The notes beneath the pieces are model-generated. The model made no database searches, was not told the DNA's origin, and worked only from the letters and a program-made list of their open reading frames with translations. Shown here one piece after another: positions 43,024-55,330 of a stretch of DNA of 64,000 nucleotides. Made by a program: the position numbers and the translations under genes. The stretch is from NCBI GenBank assembly GCA_012656075.1, contig JAAKBF010000117.1:62001-126000 (forward strand), written 5' to 3'. Within the stretch, counting starts at the first letter, position 1. The number at the start of each line of letters is the position of its first letter. The DNA is from Phytophthora hibernalis. Lineage: Eukaryota > Oomycota > Peronosporomycetes > Peronosporales > Peronosporaceae.

Positions 43024-44090
43024 TCCATGTCGACCTCGGAGACCCCTTCGTCGCCCTCTTCATGTTCAGCACCGACTTCCACCTCGCCACCGATTTCGTC
43101 GACCGCGGCGACATCACATGACACTTTGTCTGCTAGTGTTGTAGCTCCGGTAACGTCGGCCCCAGCGACTTCGCAGGAGTTGACGTCGTACTATTGGGAG
43201 TGCGCGGCTGGTTGCCGACCCGCTTCAGCTCTACCTGCTGTGCCTCGTGTATTCCCTGCTGTGAATGCACCCTCGACCCCATTTTACGAAGCAGTGTGTT
43301 GCAGCAGTTGGCCGCCAAGAATTACTCACTCGTTGTCGCCAATTCCGACACAGAAGGTCGGGCATCCGGTCTATTGAATCATGCAGCCGGACTACACGCG
43401 GAGCTGGCAAGTCTGCGAACGGAGTTGGTCGACCATCGAGTCCAGATGCAACAGCCGACCACCATGGCCACTTCCCAGGAGCAGTCAATAGTGCAGCTGG
43501 TCCGCGAGCGGGGCGCGGTTCGTCAGAATATTGACAAAGTCCGAACGTTTTTGCAGTCCGTCGGGCAGAAGCTAGCCGGCGCCCTGTCTGAAAGTGATGC
43601 ATCCGGGATCTGCGAGCCGAACTTCGTACAGCTCAACGAGTCTCCATTTCTTCGGCGCCGTCTGGATATCTCCCACTGCCATCGTCGACTATCCTTCACA
43701 ACTTTCGACGTCACTCGTTTCACTCATAGCTCTTGAGTGTCACGTCGGATCCTCGCTCGCGTGCCAAGGTCAACTTCGAGCAGACAGTGTTGGCTGAAGT
43801 AGTTCGTCTAATGCGTCATGGGTGTTGTGACATCGACATCCTGCTGGACCCCATCTTCATGACGTTCCCGCCATCCTGTAACCGCACGAAATGGTTCCCA
43901 GTTGACGAGTTACCACGCTCAACGACGGCTCGGTGGACCCATAGTGTTTGTTGCGGTCGATGCGTGCGATAGACTAAGCGGAGCCCTGGCGGATTTTCTT
44001 TCACCGCGCGCGAGCCGACCACCCAGCCCAACATCTTGCACGTCTCGGAAACAAGTTAATCCAAGCGGCCAAGTAGCGGTGCAGCTTCGT
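43024..44090 (+). pseudogene. family C antisense ORF (aORF)
   Basis: A branch-like GCTAAC (42961) and CGACAG acceptor precede the ATG at 43024, as in family B. MSTSETPSSPSSCSAPTSTS leads into WECAAGCRPASALPAVPRV, comparable to CGICDSGRHPLETLPAPVV of B. A coiled coil follows (HAAGLHAELASLRTELVDHR; ERGAVRQNIDKVRTFLQSV). At 43826-43876 CDIDILLDPIFMTFPPS matches the C-terminal LLDPGFLHFPTS motif of B. It is opposite to the family C pol and ends about 350 bp from its chromodomain. Two or three frame breaks are present, and the middle Ser/Arg-rich part of B is missing. Confidence 0.6.
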
Positions 44091-44439
44091 ATACGTTTCT
44101 TCATTCGTAATTTCAATTTACTCCATTTTTGCCTCTTTCTTGAAAGTTTGCATGTCCTCGACCTTGGTCACCTTCACATGTATATATACACTCACTTTCC
44201 TCCTTCGTTACACCAACGACCTTCCCGTTGGAGTTTCTTCCCTTGTTGATGCCAGGGCATGTTCCAGTATCACTCCTCCTCCTGTAATCGCAGCCATCAT
44301 GCGGTACCTTCCACCTTCAATTCTGGTGAGATCATGTCTCCCACCATTCCCATGCCTATTCTGCACTCGTCGGTTCGCATCGATTGCATCGCTTCGACCC
44401 GATGTTCACCCACCCTGCGTCGAGCAAAATCGTATAGTA

Positions 44440-45800
44440 ACCCCCGCAGTTCAAGTCAGCTTCGTCGACCCATGTGGTTTCTTCATATCCTTTCTAGCGT
44501 ACCAAGTACTCACGCAGCGCTCGTCCATATCGGGTTCGACGTCCAGTCCGTACGTCGAGAATAACCTCGGCCTCAAACACATCTTCTCCTAGCGCTTCTG
44601 GTGTCCGGCTGTCCTCGGGCAGCATGTCTTCATCGAAGTCAAGACGATCTTCCTGCGGCACCTGAAGATCAATCGTCGGACGTGTCGGATATTGTCGCAC
44701 TGGTTTCAGCTTCGATACCACAGGGTACAGCTGGTACGGCGTACCGGCGATTTCCATTTTTACTGCGTAACTACTCACCATCTTTTGCACTTTGAAAGGT
44801 CCGTGCCACAGGTGGGCGAGCTTCTTCGAGTAGCCCGGCTTCACTTAGACCAGGAATAACCAAACTTGCGCGCCCTCGTCGATGGCGGTTTCAGTCGCCG
44901 TTTCGTTGTGAGTCTCCGCCCGTTTAGCTATGGCATCCCGTAATAAGTCCACTGCCTGCGTGCGCATACATATAGTGCTGATGGATGTGGAAGCGCCACC
45001 AGCGAGGCTGCGAGTTCTGGCGTCTCGTGTTGCCGACTGAGAGTGAGGCTTCGATCGTCAAACGGGATCCCAGCCGTGGACTAAGAAAAATGGGGTTTCT
45101 TTTCTCATGCAGCCATACGCCGTGTTCAACGAGTAAGTGAGTCTCTCTACCTATTCGTCCCAGTCACGTTGGTGTTCGTGCTCGACGTACATCTTAATTG
45201 ATCGGGTGATCGTTTGAACCATGCGCTCTGCTGACCCGTTTGCTTGCGGTCTGTAGGCGAGCGTAGCCATCTGTCGTTGACCCATGAGCAGATTAAACGC
45301 TCGGAAGATGTCCGACTTAAATCCAGGCTACGTATGGCGTCGCCCGCTCCGAACCGCCGAAAGACGCATTCCTCGTAGGACTCTGTCACGGTTTGCGCGG
45401 TTCTCGACGAATTGGTTTTTGCAACGACGAACACAGTGAATAAGTCGACCCAAACCAAACGTTCGGTGTTACCCTTGAACGAAGGAGGTAACGACTGTAT
45501 ATGGTCCATGGCAATGACTTGGAACGGTACGTCGGAATGATATTCCCAGGTGATCTGCCCTGATAGTGGGTCGACCCTTTCCGGTCTCACAATCGGTACA
45601 CTCGCCGACATAATGTTGAACACTTTTGTATAGTCCCTACCAGTGGAAATGTTAGCGTATTCAATGATAAGTACGTCCGATTCCTTGTTGTCCACCTTCC
45701 ATACTGGCGTGATATTGGTGCAATATATCGTTTCTCAGAGCTTACGGGACAACGAGCTTCGATCTTCGGTGGACTCATCTCTTTTGGAGTGGTAGAAGAG
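44440..45800 (-). pseudogene. family C integrase and chromodomain
   Basis: On the minus strand: a degenerate H2C2 region (45800-45600), VIAMDHIQSLPPSFKGNTER (first Asp), EECVFRRFGAGDAIRS, then frame breaks. KPGYSKKLAHLWHGPFKVQK and LKPVRQYPTRPTI follow, then EDVFEAEVILDVRTGRRTRY. The chromodomain ends REYLVR-stop-KGYEETTWVDEADL, with TAG where Trp is expected. The catalytic Glu segment lies in a damaged stretch near 45230. Confidence 0.7.
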
Positions 45801-46029
45801 CAGATTGTTCTCGTCTTCTTCGTACTGATGCGCCAGCTTACTGTAGTTACTCGCGTCCCGCGATCTCATTCTCGTTACCTCGCCCTGACAAATTGCTTCA
45901 AATTATGGATCCACAGCTCTTCGTCTTAGACCTTCCGAATACGGTCTCTATACGGATACGTTTTACGACACTTTCGTCGAGCACCTCCGACGTCGATGTA
46001 TCTCGTCGATCTTCGCCGAGTGGGCTCGC

Positions 46030-47010
46030 TTCGCTATCCGGCTAAGTAATTTCGCGTCGGGATCCCGACCTAGCCGTTACCGGCATGATCGGAAGTAATT
46101 TGCCGCCTGCACTTTCGTCGAACAGCAGATTAATGATCTCTCCAAGTCGATTCAACATGGTCAAGTCAGCTAGAGTCTGTTCTTCTGAGATTGGTATTCC
46201 ATGTTGACGTTGTAGTGCTTGTCCGGCTATCAAATCCGTATGCGTTTCAGTCTCGACGGACGTGGCACAGGTCTGCCTTCGGGAGCGTCTTCAGCTTATC
46301 CCAGCATTGCTTCCGGAGAAGCTGTAATCCAAACGCCTTGCAGTCCATCCCGTCGCGTAGTTGACGAATCGCGAGGTTCAAGTCACCGCACACGATTATG
46401 CTTTGCACGTCGAGTCCTTCCAAGAAATCCAGCGCCAGAATCAGTTCTAGATATTCCGCTTCGTTGACTGTTAAGTCTATGTCGTTTCCCGAGGCGGCCT
46501 TCTCGATCTTTCAGTCTGGCAAGTTGCAGACAATGGCACCGAATGCACCCCCTTCACGTTTCGCCTTAGCGGAACCGCCGAAGATGATCACGTGCACCTG
46601 TTCTCCAACACTTACAATTTGTCGAGGGGTCGGCATCGCTTTCTTGGGTTGACATCGAGGAGCGATGGCTTCCAGAGCTGCGTCGACAGAAGCTCGCGGA
46701 GTTATGTAAGCTGCTAACACGCCCAAGATTTCTTCTTCCCCACGAGTCGATCGATCGATTTGGAGGTCCCACGACGATAATAGAGCGGCCCACTGAGACA
46801 GGCGTCCCTGCGGGTTATTCTTTCGAAAAATCCAGGCCTACATCGTAAATTTAGTTAGCACTCGGATCTTACGTCCTGCTAGCATCGTGAAACAGCTAGT
46901 CAGTCCTTTCAGCAACTCCAGGGTCTCTTTCTCAACGAGGTCCTACTTGAGTTCGTTCGGCTTTATTGTGTGACTGGTGAACTTCACTGGCTTGTAGACA
47001 TCCTCGTGTC
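46030..47010 (-). pseudogene. family C degenerate RNase H and second RNase H
   Basis: First domain: EPVISVYASDWAISAVLTQ and PVKFTSHTIKPNELK, then RKIRVLTKFTM, with both usual Asp sites changed (Tyr, Lys). Second domain (46600-46300): VHVIIFGGSAKAKREGGAFG, in which FDGS has become FGGS, then LTVNEAEYLELILALDFL and IIVCGDLNLAIRQL. So the new RNase H keeps Glu and the second Asp but has lost the first Asp in this copy. Order and spacing match families A and B. Confidence 0.65.
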
Positions 47011-47900
47011 GTTGAGTGAGAACAGCAGAGATGGCCCAGTCACTTGCGTACACACTGATTACTGGTTCCAGTTCTGGGCTGTATGGCGGTACGATGGGGT
47101 GTCGGCAATTTTTAACTTCAGTCGACGAAACGCTTCTTCGGCGTCCTTCCATTTCTCTGAGTCGTCTTCTGGGGTTCGACGTTCGAAGTCTTCTTCCGAC
47201 CGGCTGTACAACACCGACGCATATATGGCGAAGTCTGCGATGAATCGATGATAGTAGTTGAGACTGACCAAAAACGACTGAAGTGCTTACAATGTGCGTG
47301 GAAAAAGAGTGATGACAAGGCCTCCCAGTTCTTCGGTTTGGCCTCCAAACCTTGATTCGACACCGAGTGCCCCAAGTAATCGACCTTCGACATACCCCTG
47401 CTGCTCTTCTCAACACTTATGGAGAGATTCCACTGGTCGCATGCAGCGAGCAAATTTTTGACCTTGATACACAGGTCATCCCACGAGGTAGCGCCCACGA
47501 GGATATCATCGATATAGAATCGACGTCCCAGTACTGACTTTCGGTCTTCGCGCTCCGGCATGACGTGCTGGCGACTTAGTCTCAAGAACCCATAGAGCGC
47601 GTTGTCGATGAGACGTTGGTAAATTTGTGGGCCGTTTCGTAGACCGAATGGCATGCGAAGCCACTCAAACAGACCGAACGGCGTGGTGAATGCGGAAATG
47701 AGACGGGCTCTGTCTGTTATTGGAACAACCCAAAACCCACACGCCATGTCGAGAGCAATACCAGAGAATCGCATCGAGTCCTTCGAGGAGGTCGTCGACC
47801 AACGGCATCGAATAAATCATCAGCTGCGAGAGTCCGTTGACCACTCGATAGTCGATGCAAAGCCTTATGTCGATACCATTATTTTATATATTGACGAAGA
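47011..47900 (-). pseudogene. family C reverse transcriptase
   Basis: Minus strand: degenerate fingers near 47900-47770, LDMACGFWVVPITDRARLIS, FGLFEWLRMPFGLRNGPQIY, QRLIDNALYGFLRLS, RRFYIDDILVGATSWDDL with a YIDD active site, EKSSRGMSKVDYLGHSVSNQ, then VSLNYYHRFIADFAIYASVL in a shifted frame. The palm is in one open frame of 218 codons (47774-47118). It is closest to the family B RT. Confidence 0.75.
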
Positions 47901-48089
47901 TTGGCGAAGCTCACGGCGAATTCGACGGCTTGATCATCTTCGAACTCAACAAGCCTTTGATCAGCTCGAATACCTTCTCGCGAAACTGAGGTGATATTTG
48001 CGGCATCGTTGAACCACCGGTTTGGCAATACCTACGTCGATGTCACATTCCACGCCGACAGCCGCAGGAGGCAATGCGTTTCTTTACCC

Positions 48090-49650
48090 ACCATCAAGTG
48101 TTTTTTGTCTTCCAGGTGATTCAGCGTAATCGCTCCTGCTCCCGTAGGCCGATTTCGGGCGGGACATTATTGGGTATGCCCACCATCAAGTCTTCGATCT
48201 TCCTACCTGGGTCAGAGACATTGGCACCTCCGGTAATACCTCCATCTCCTGCTGCACATCCTCGGCAAAAAGGTCGTTTTCCTTGTGGTAACAAACCGCG
48301 TCGTCGTCCTTGGGCGTCGACGTCGAGTCTGCAGGGTCCGACGACGGCTCCGGCACTTTCGACGCGGAGCAATTCTGCGCGGTATTCTCGCTTTTGTTGG
48401 ATAGCGGAGCTCCTTCGGCGGAGACATTCTCGGTTCGCTGCTAGCTGGTCGACTCTCGGATTTCCACTGTTGCGACGATTGGCACCCGAGGTGACTCTGA
48501 CGTTCAGATCTTCTTTGGCCGAGGTCCGACTCAGGTTCGCAATCGGAGTGGGGTACTGTACGTGTTGCACGAAATGGGAATCGCCTTCCTCAACAATCGG
48601 TGCTTCGTCGATTTCGCGAGTTGCACCGAACACCAGATTTTGCCACTCCGCATACCGGTCGGACTTCGTTGTGACAAAACCATAGTTTATGAGAACGAGA
48701 TTATTTCCCTTCCACACGCCCAGCTTGGCCAGGAGTCCATTCTCACCGGTCGATCACTGATATTGGTGATACGAATGTACCTTGGGTTTCCGCATCGTTT
48801 TTGCAACACAGTGGGTATCCATCCTTTCCCCGGTTAATACAGAGTTGTTGGTTTGTCTTGTGGTCCAGGCTCGTAGGTACGTCGCATAATTAGCCGACCT
48901 CACTCCAGAGCAACGTCGGAGGACCTATTGGGTCCACGTTTGGTGCTGAACCGTTCGCACCGTCCCAGCATGTCGATGCGCACTTCGTCTGGTAAGCATA
49001 TTGACCTATCTCCTACGTCCACACGGATGCCCGCTGGAACCATATAATCCATTCTTAACAACACGTCTTGTCCTGGTAGGTCTCCAACCCAAACGTTGAA
49101 TCAATACACCAAGTTTCCGGCCAAGGGGATCTTCATCGTTGCTCGACCCAGAGTTTCAAACGGCGTATCTCCAACGCCCACGCAATCTTTTGTCATTGTT
49201 TCGTCGATCACACAGCCTACCTTACGAGCAAAGGTGGTGTCCATAAGGGACACCTCGGCTTCTGAATCGAACATCAAGATTACGCGGTTGTCGTCGACCT
49301 TGCCGACCACTTTCGCTTGGCTGAAGAACTGGCCGGGAGTGTGCGTCTCCCAATATCCACGGTTCCTCCCAGGACACAAGTTTTTCACGGCGACGACCGC
49401 CGCTCTGCTGAACTCATCAGTATTAGGGAGCTTGACACTCATCACATTCGACGTATATGCACCCGGTATATTATCTTGGACTATTGCCGTGTTTCCACTA
49501 ACTGTTGTCCTCGACGTCGTACCGACATATGCATAGATGTTCACTGATCGCTCGTCTCGTACTATATTCAAACCCAGCGAGCGATCTCGTTTAACATCTT
49601 TTCCGCATCGGGCAATAGCATTCCGGCGTGGCGCTGTGGCACATACCACT
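48090..49650 (-). pseudogene. family C protease and linker
   Basis: The frame 49649-49101 reads RNRGYWETHTPGQFFSQAKV, NRVILMFDSEAEVSLMDTTF, ARKVGCVIDETMTKDCVGVG and TMKIPLAGNLVY. DSE stands in place of DTG; the Asp is kept but the Gly is Glu. Later parts (48990-48850) hold the LLRMDYMVPAGI-like segment. The linker 48717-48121 has KSDRYAEWQNLVFGATREID as in family B. Only one protease copy is seen. Confidence 0.65.
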
Positions 49651-50990
49651 GTCGCATCGCGTTGAAGAACTCTTCAAAACGGCACGCCCCCGCCTCATGC
49701 ATCTCGCCACATGGTCCGATGGGTGCCGCCCGTTGCAATGGCTGCACGTCATGATCGTCGAGCAGTCGTCGCTTTTGTGCAACGTTCGCCCACAGTGCGT
49801 GCAGGGGACTTCGGACGGGGTTCCGTCTAGCACTCCTCGTTATTACTCGTAGGTGCTACGATTGCGACTTTCGCCGGTTTATCTTGACGATCATCGTCGA
49901 TTTGCGTGATCATCGGGTATTCATCGACTGCATCATCTCCCTGGACCCTCAGTCAGTTGACAGCATTGGCGGGCGTAGGGGATGATTCTTCGGTCGGAAT
50001 TTCGATGGTTATAAACAACCTTCCCTTGTCGGTCACGGCTTCTTTGACGAGCATCCGTTCAGGTGCTTCCGCATCCTAGATCATCAACATGATGAGCCGA
50101 TCGGCCAACGCTTGTTCGTTGGAAACCAGAGTGTCGATGAAGTGTTCGACGTGTTCTCGACGATCTGTAGCCGTGCCATCCTTGCCTTTCAGCTTGACCC
50201 GGATCCCTGCAACGTTCAATCGGTGCAAGTACTCTAGGGTTTTTCATCCGATCGCTTCGTGGCATGATAATACTTTCGTGCGACGGAGACTCCCTTATCA
50301 CAGTACTGGTATTGAAATTGAGAGGTCAGCTCGTTTCACGACGTTCGGATGTCACGACTCAATTGAAGATACCATTGCCGTGCAGGTCCCGTGATCAGGT
50401 TGTTCAACAGCAAACACATCTCCGAAGGTGACATGCCGTCTCGCTTGGCAGCTGACTGCAACTTGTTGAGCCATGTGCGTGATTTATCTTCGGTGGCGTC
50501 ACGTCCGCTAAACGACTTGAGATCCGATATCACGGAGATGCGGATACATAGACACTCCAGACGCGTTTGTCGACACCAATGCCGGGTGTGACCTCTCCCT
50601 ATTCTCAGTTCCAAGATCGAAGAAATCGTCAGGATCGTCGGCCGGGTAAGCAGTCTGTGGTGTGGTTCTCGGACTGGCTGACCTCATTGATACGTCCGAG
50701 CTGGACGCACGAGTCATGGACACCTCCGGGGCCGTCACCACAGGAACCGGCGGCGATGGGGGCAGTCCCGCCATTTCTCTCACGAGGGCTTCCATAGCGT
50801 GCTAGAACATGTGCGCATGGGAACTAGGCGCATTCAACGACGGCGTACTCGGCTCGTTCGACGGAGGAGGCGGGTTCGCCCGCACTTCGGGTTGGACCGT
50901 CGGAGGAAGCGCCGGTGCTACAGCGATCGCTGGTTTGAACGGGGTCGCTTCAGGAGCAAACGTCATTGACGTGTAGGATCGCGCAGAAAT
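49590..50990 (-). pseudogene. gag: family C gag
   Basis: Minus strand in order: Pro-rich start (50990-50802, with NPPPPSNEPSTPSLN), MEALVREMAGLPPSPPVPVV, DDPDDFFDLGTENRER, capsid core ISDLKSFSGRDATEDKSRTW with LLNNLITGPARQWYLQLSRD (50614-50336), further capsid with frame breaks to 50060, and zinc knuckles CTHCGRTLHKSDDC (exact C-x2-C-x4-H-x4-C) and CSHCNGRHPSDHVARC (49800-49690). Confidence 0.65.
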
Positions 50991-51020
50991 TCTCACTACC
51001 GAATGGTATGAGTCCCACCA

Positions 51021-52277
51021 AGCGGAGGGGCGAGGTCGCTCGCACGAAACCTCACCGAGGAGTTGGACGAAGGGGCTGGTCCTGAACCGGATCACGAAGA
51101 CAACGAAGATGGACTCGGTGATCTCCGATCGCTGACGATGACCGAGGACGCGAGTTCTTGGTCGACCGGCAGTCGGCCTCCAGTTAATGGGGACACTCCG
51201 ACTGCCGACAAGGTTTTGGGAAGATGCATGGAGGTGATGATGACGAAGAGCAAGTGGATGCGGGTCGTTGCGCCAAAGTCAATTCGACAAGCTGTGTGGA
51301 TGGAACTCGGGGCGGAATTAGTTGTCCCAGTGGAATCGTGGAGCATCCAACAGGTGGCCGAAGACACGGTACAACTGTTCCGTGCTATGGGCTGTGAACC
51401 GCAAGCACTCCCCACCGAGGCCGTCCTTCAAGGTTGGTCGATCGAAGACGCCGCGCTCTCTTTGCGCGAGTGGAAACTGAAGATTCGGACGGTATTCGGT
51501 GTGCCTGAGCCGGGCTCCAACCGTCGATCGATGCTCCCACGCACGACCGAGGGGTTGGATCCATCGAGGGTCCCGCTATCGACAACTCCTGGGCGACAGC
51601 CAGTGAAGTCGGTCGGGACGGGTGTGTTCTCAGCGAAATGGACCACTTCGGCGTACTTTCAAGATTCGCACATGGTACCGCCTCGGTCAGCGGACCGTAC
51701 CGAGCGATTGGCAAAGGGGTCCGAGGGTATGCGGACCGCTCCGACGGCGGGCCGAAGTACAGGTCGGACGACGGACCGACGCTTCGATATGCACGACGAC
51801 TCCTCGGACGATGATTCGTTCGACGCGGAAGACCAAGGAGGTGAAGTGACTGGAGAATGGGCACGCCAAATTCGCGAGCTCAGCTCGATGGAGAACGAGA
51901 GTTCCACACCGAGGCTTGAAATCGCCACACACCTCCCGTTTGGCAACATCAAACCCTACTTCGGCCTCCGAGACAAGAGCGAGAAGTCAATGCAAAAGCT
52001 CTGAGCCATCATCTATGAGATGAAGGGAACGCACACGCCACCGACTGAATGGTGCATGGCGTTCGAGCTGAGCCTCCAAGATGGCGCCCTGCATTGGTAC
52101 AGACAACTCCCACGGAAGGCGAGACGAACGTGGAAATTGCTGAGCGATGCGTTCATCAAGTACTACTGTTCCCGATTTAATCAATCGGCGAAAGCACGGT
52201 ACTACTCGGCGAGGCGTGAAGAGAAGGAGCATGTTTGCGACTATCTGAACTGGCTAAACGGCTACGCCAGGAATTCC
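51021..52277 (+). pseudogene. gag: family A gag, third copy
   Basis: The long frame 51063-52004 starts within GAGPEPDHEDNEDGLGD and continues SWSIQQVAEDTVQLFRAMGC, LSLREWKLKIRTVFGVPE and an Arg/Asp linker. It ends LEIATHLPFGNIKPYFGL and KSEKSMQKL-TGA. After the stop the same frame goes on (THTPPTEWCMAFELSLQDGA, WYRQLPRKARRTWKLLSD, EHVCDYLNWLNGYARNSG). It stops at 52277 in an inverted sliver. The left end at about 51021 abuts family C gag in the opposite orientation. It fills the gap between the gag pieces at 20330 and 12291. Confidence 0.7.
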
Positions 52278-52430
52278 GGGGCCTTCGACTGGTCCGGCGA
52301 CGCTCTTCGGACTCCAGCCGCTCCACTTCAGACCGTAATACACCAGTAGCTAGGTCACCTTGATCCACTTCACGGTCGCCACCTAGGCGTACCCAGTTGA
52401 CACACAGGCTGGCCAATCCAAATGCGCTCG
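52278..52430 (-). repeat. inverted sliver of the 11251-11400 region
   Basis: The minus strand reads FGLASLCVNWVRLGGDREVD and VERLESEERRRTSRRP, matching 11251-11400 with few changes. It is stuck to the end of the gag copy. The following 140 bp (52431-52572) show nothing recognisable. Confidence 0.65.
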
Positions 52431-52572
52431 ATGCAGCGCAGACGTGCACTACGTGAGCGCGAGTTCACTTCAATCTCCTCAACAGTAGCTTTGGTTGCTT
52501 TTTGCCGTTTAAGGCGGAAGCTCTTCTTGCTCAGTGGATTAGGTGTACATAGTTGACGACCATCCTGAGTTG

Positions 52573-54438
52573 CTAGCTGGCCGATCCTCGGACGTCGGAG
52601 CCCACGCGATCACTTCGAACGAATACTGGAGGTTTCTGGGCTCCTACAAAACTCGGTAGGCGCTTCACGAGGCTTGTCGGAACGTTTAACACACCACTCC
52701 CAACAGCGATACACCATCTACTGGCACAAGCGATCCGCTCTGAGGTTCCGAGCCTTGTTGTACCCAACCCACGCTGCCCGTAACGCTATGACCGAGGGAT
52801 CATCACCATGTCTCTGAGTCATGCTTCGAAGGAAGGCTTCAACAGCAGAGACTTGGACCCAGTGGTGTCGCTCCCATAGCGCCAGACCGATGTCTGTTTT
52901 TCGGTCCGGTCGGTGGCGATGCCTTGGAACTGACGCCACATCTTGACGAACCGAGCTAATCCAGTGGCACGGGTTGAGATCTTAGAGCCTGGTGGATGCT
53001 GGTCGATAGTGAAACAGCATGGTCTCTCCGGTAACTTCAACCGCACTTGCTGCCATGGGTGGTCAGGGTTGGTCCAATCTGCCATGGCCTGGATGCCAAC
53101 CACCGAGCACGGGGACTCAACACCGCGAGCAATGGGCGGAGTTAGGCTGCTATTATGGATCTGGCGCCAGGCTGCTTGCGCGCCTGGAGCGGTGAACCCG
53201 GGCGTCAAGTACGGACCAGCCATCAGTGCAAGACGTTGTGAAGGTGTTCCAGCGTAGCTGGCACCACCGGAGTGAAGGTGCTAGGTCCGTGCCCGGAACG
53301 GTCGAGAGTGTGGCGGTCACTTGAGTATGCGAATGGCGGACGACAGACCGAGCTCTCGGAAGACGCCCGTGGGTAGGTCCGGCAGGAGTCGCCGGAGTGT
53401 CGGTAACGCCTACAGGCGAACGAACCGGAGCCGCCGCAGTGGACGGAGACACGACCGAGGCCACAATCGCAGGAACCGGAGTAGACACCACCACCGAGGT
53501 CACGGGCGTCGTAACCGAAGAGGTGGCCAACACCCCACCTGACGACGGCAATGACGCGGAGGACGGCTGCGATACTGGGACAGCCGGTACGCTCGGTGGA
53601 GTCGGAGTAGGCTGGGTCGTGACCGGTGGAACCGATGGAGGTGCAGTCGAGACTGGCTGCGACGACACTGTTGACGTCGGAGTCACCGAGCTTTTCGGGG
53701 TGGCCGGACTAGGCGACTTCGAAGCTTGGGAAGACTGTGATGACGATGGGGAGCCGATGATGAAATCATCAGACGCCTCCAGGGTCTCTAGTTCCCTCTG
53801 TGACCGCAAGGTGGCCAACAGCGACGCATTGTGGGTGGGCCGACCATCACGACGAGGTCGTGAAACCACCGCTCAAGAAAATGATCCATACGCGAGAATC
53901 GCCGCCGTCCGGGCATCGGTGTCGACTTCATCACCCGACAAATCAATAACGTCGGCCTGGATCGGAAGCACCGAGGACCCAGAAGCGCGCGATCCACTCG
54001 GAGGAACCGTTCGTGATCCAGGTGGAGGACTCGGTGGCGACGACGGCGGAGACCCAGGCGGAGGACTCGGTCACGCCGCAGGTGGAGATCCAAGCGGAGG
54101 ACTCGGTGGTGATCCACCCAGAGGCGACCACTTTGAAGAACCCTGCAAAGACGACGCCGGTGTCTGACCTTGAGCTCGGGCTCTCAGGTCCTGATATGGG
54201 CGGCCCAACCACTTGTGGGCAGGGAGAGCTGACTTCGGTGAACCCCGTGGAGGGTGTGTCTGTGTCACCTTCGGTAGGGACGCCGCCGGCGCCTGCTGCC
54301 GAAGACGCTTGCGGTGGTTCCGTCGACGCTGATACACCGTCGGAATGAGGGGCATGCCATCCGAATCCTCGGAGACATCCCCAGCAGCCGACGATGACTT
54401 CGCGGAAGGCTTCGAACCGGCATCCGACCCGGGGTTTC
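52573..54438 (-). pseudogene. family A antisense ORF (aORF), copy 3, C-terminal half
   Basis: From right to left: DAGSKPSAKSSSAAGDVSED, MPLIPTVYQRRRNHRKRL, Pro/Ser repeats, SRPRRDGRPTHNASLLATLR, a long Ser/Thr/Pro/Val stretch (53750-53400), then [59 protein letters not shown] and a tail with [16 protein letters not shown]. It continues copy 1 beyond 4966, so the two together outline the whole protein. Two frame breaks are seen (near 53890 and 53200). It is cut at 54438 by a family D element. Confidence 0.6.
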
Positions 54439-55330
54439 TAGACATTCACAACCAAACAAGAGTTGTACCGATTTGTACGGATGCCTTTCAGGTTAATGAA
54501 CGCTCCATCTACCTTCCAACTCATGATGAATGGAGTACTTCGAGGTACGTGTTTAGTTAATTTGGATGCTATTGCTGTCTACACACACGGAAGTGTCGAA
54601 CAATACGTAGTCGATCTTGATTATGTACTGGAACGACTATCTGCGGCTGGAATGACTCGGATGCTGAAGAAATGTGTTTTCGCGGCGACGTCCATTGCAT
54701 AGCTTTGGCATGGGTTGAGCGTGGATGGCGTACGGCCGGGCGAACGGCTAGTGACTGCACGATCTTGAGCCCAATTGAAGTGAAGCGCTTTATACAGCTC
54801 GCAGGGTATTATCGTAAGTTTATTCAGGTGTTTGGTTCGATCGTGGCGGCAATGACTAGATTGCTGAAGTAGAAGTGCGAGTGGGGATGGACGAAAGAAC
54901 AGGAGTTCGCATTCGAGAGGGTGAATGCGGCCTTAAGTACACGGCCACTACTTAACTACCCGGATTTCGGGCAGCCGTTTAGACTAGAGACAGATGAAAG
55001 TATGACTGGACTGGGGGCTTTATCATATGCAAGACCCAGGATGCGGCTGGCAGCCGGTAGCGTTTGCCAGTAAGATGATCACCAACGCGGAAGTGACTTA
55101 TTCGATTACGGAACTAGAGTTTCTGGTGGTGGTTTGGTCTGTGATGCTGTTTCGGCCCTATCTGTACGACCGGCCGTACACGATCATAACTGACCATGCT
55201 GCGCTAAGATGCCTTATAACGCGGTCGAATTTGGCACGCCGACTGCATCAGTGGTCCCTGACCATACATGAATATGAATTCATTCGAGACATTGTATCGC
55301 CCAGGGTAGACGAATGTGGTGGTGGACGCA
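54439..55330 (+). pseudogene. family D reverse transcriptase end and RNase H
   Basis: It begins inside the RT palm: YRFVRMPFRLMNAPSTFQLM, then VNLDAIAVYTHGSVEQYVVD where YxDD is replaced, and FIQLAGYYRKFIQVFGSI. The RNase H reads FRLETDESMTGLGAL, WQPVAFASKMITNAEVTYSI, TELEFLVVVWSV and YTIITDHAALRCL with its acidic residues kept. Unlike A-C there is no second RNase H. Fingers and gag are missing on the left. Confidence 0.7.

Noticed and set aside
53397..54348. Plus-strand ORFs of 256 and 111 codons with Gly/Asp/Thr repeats
   Set aside because: They oppose the aORF copy 3, whose frame matches copy 1. The plus frames share only repeat composition.
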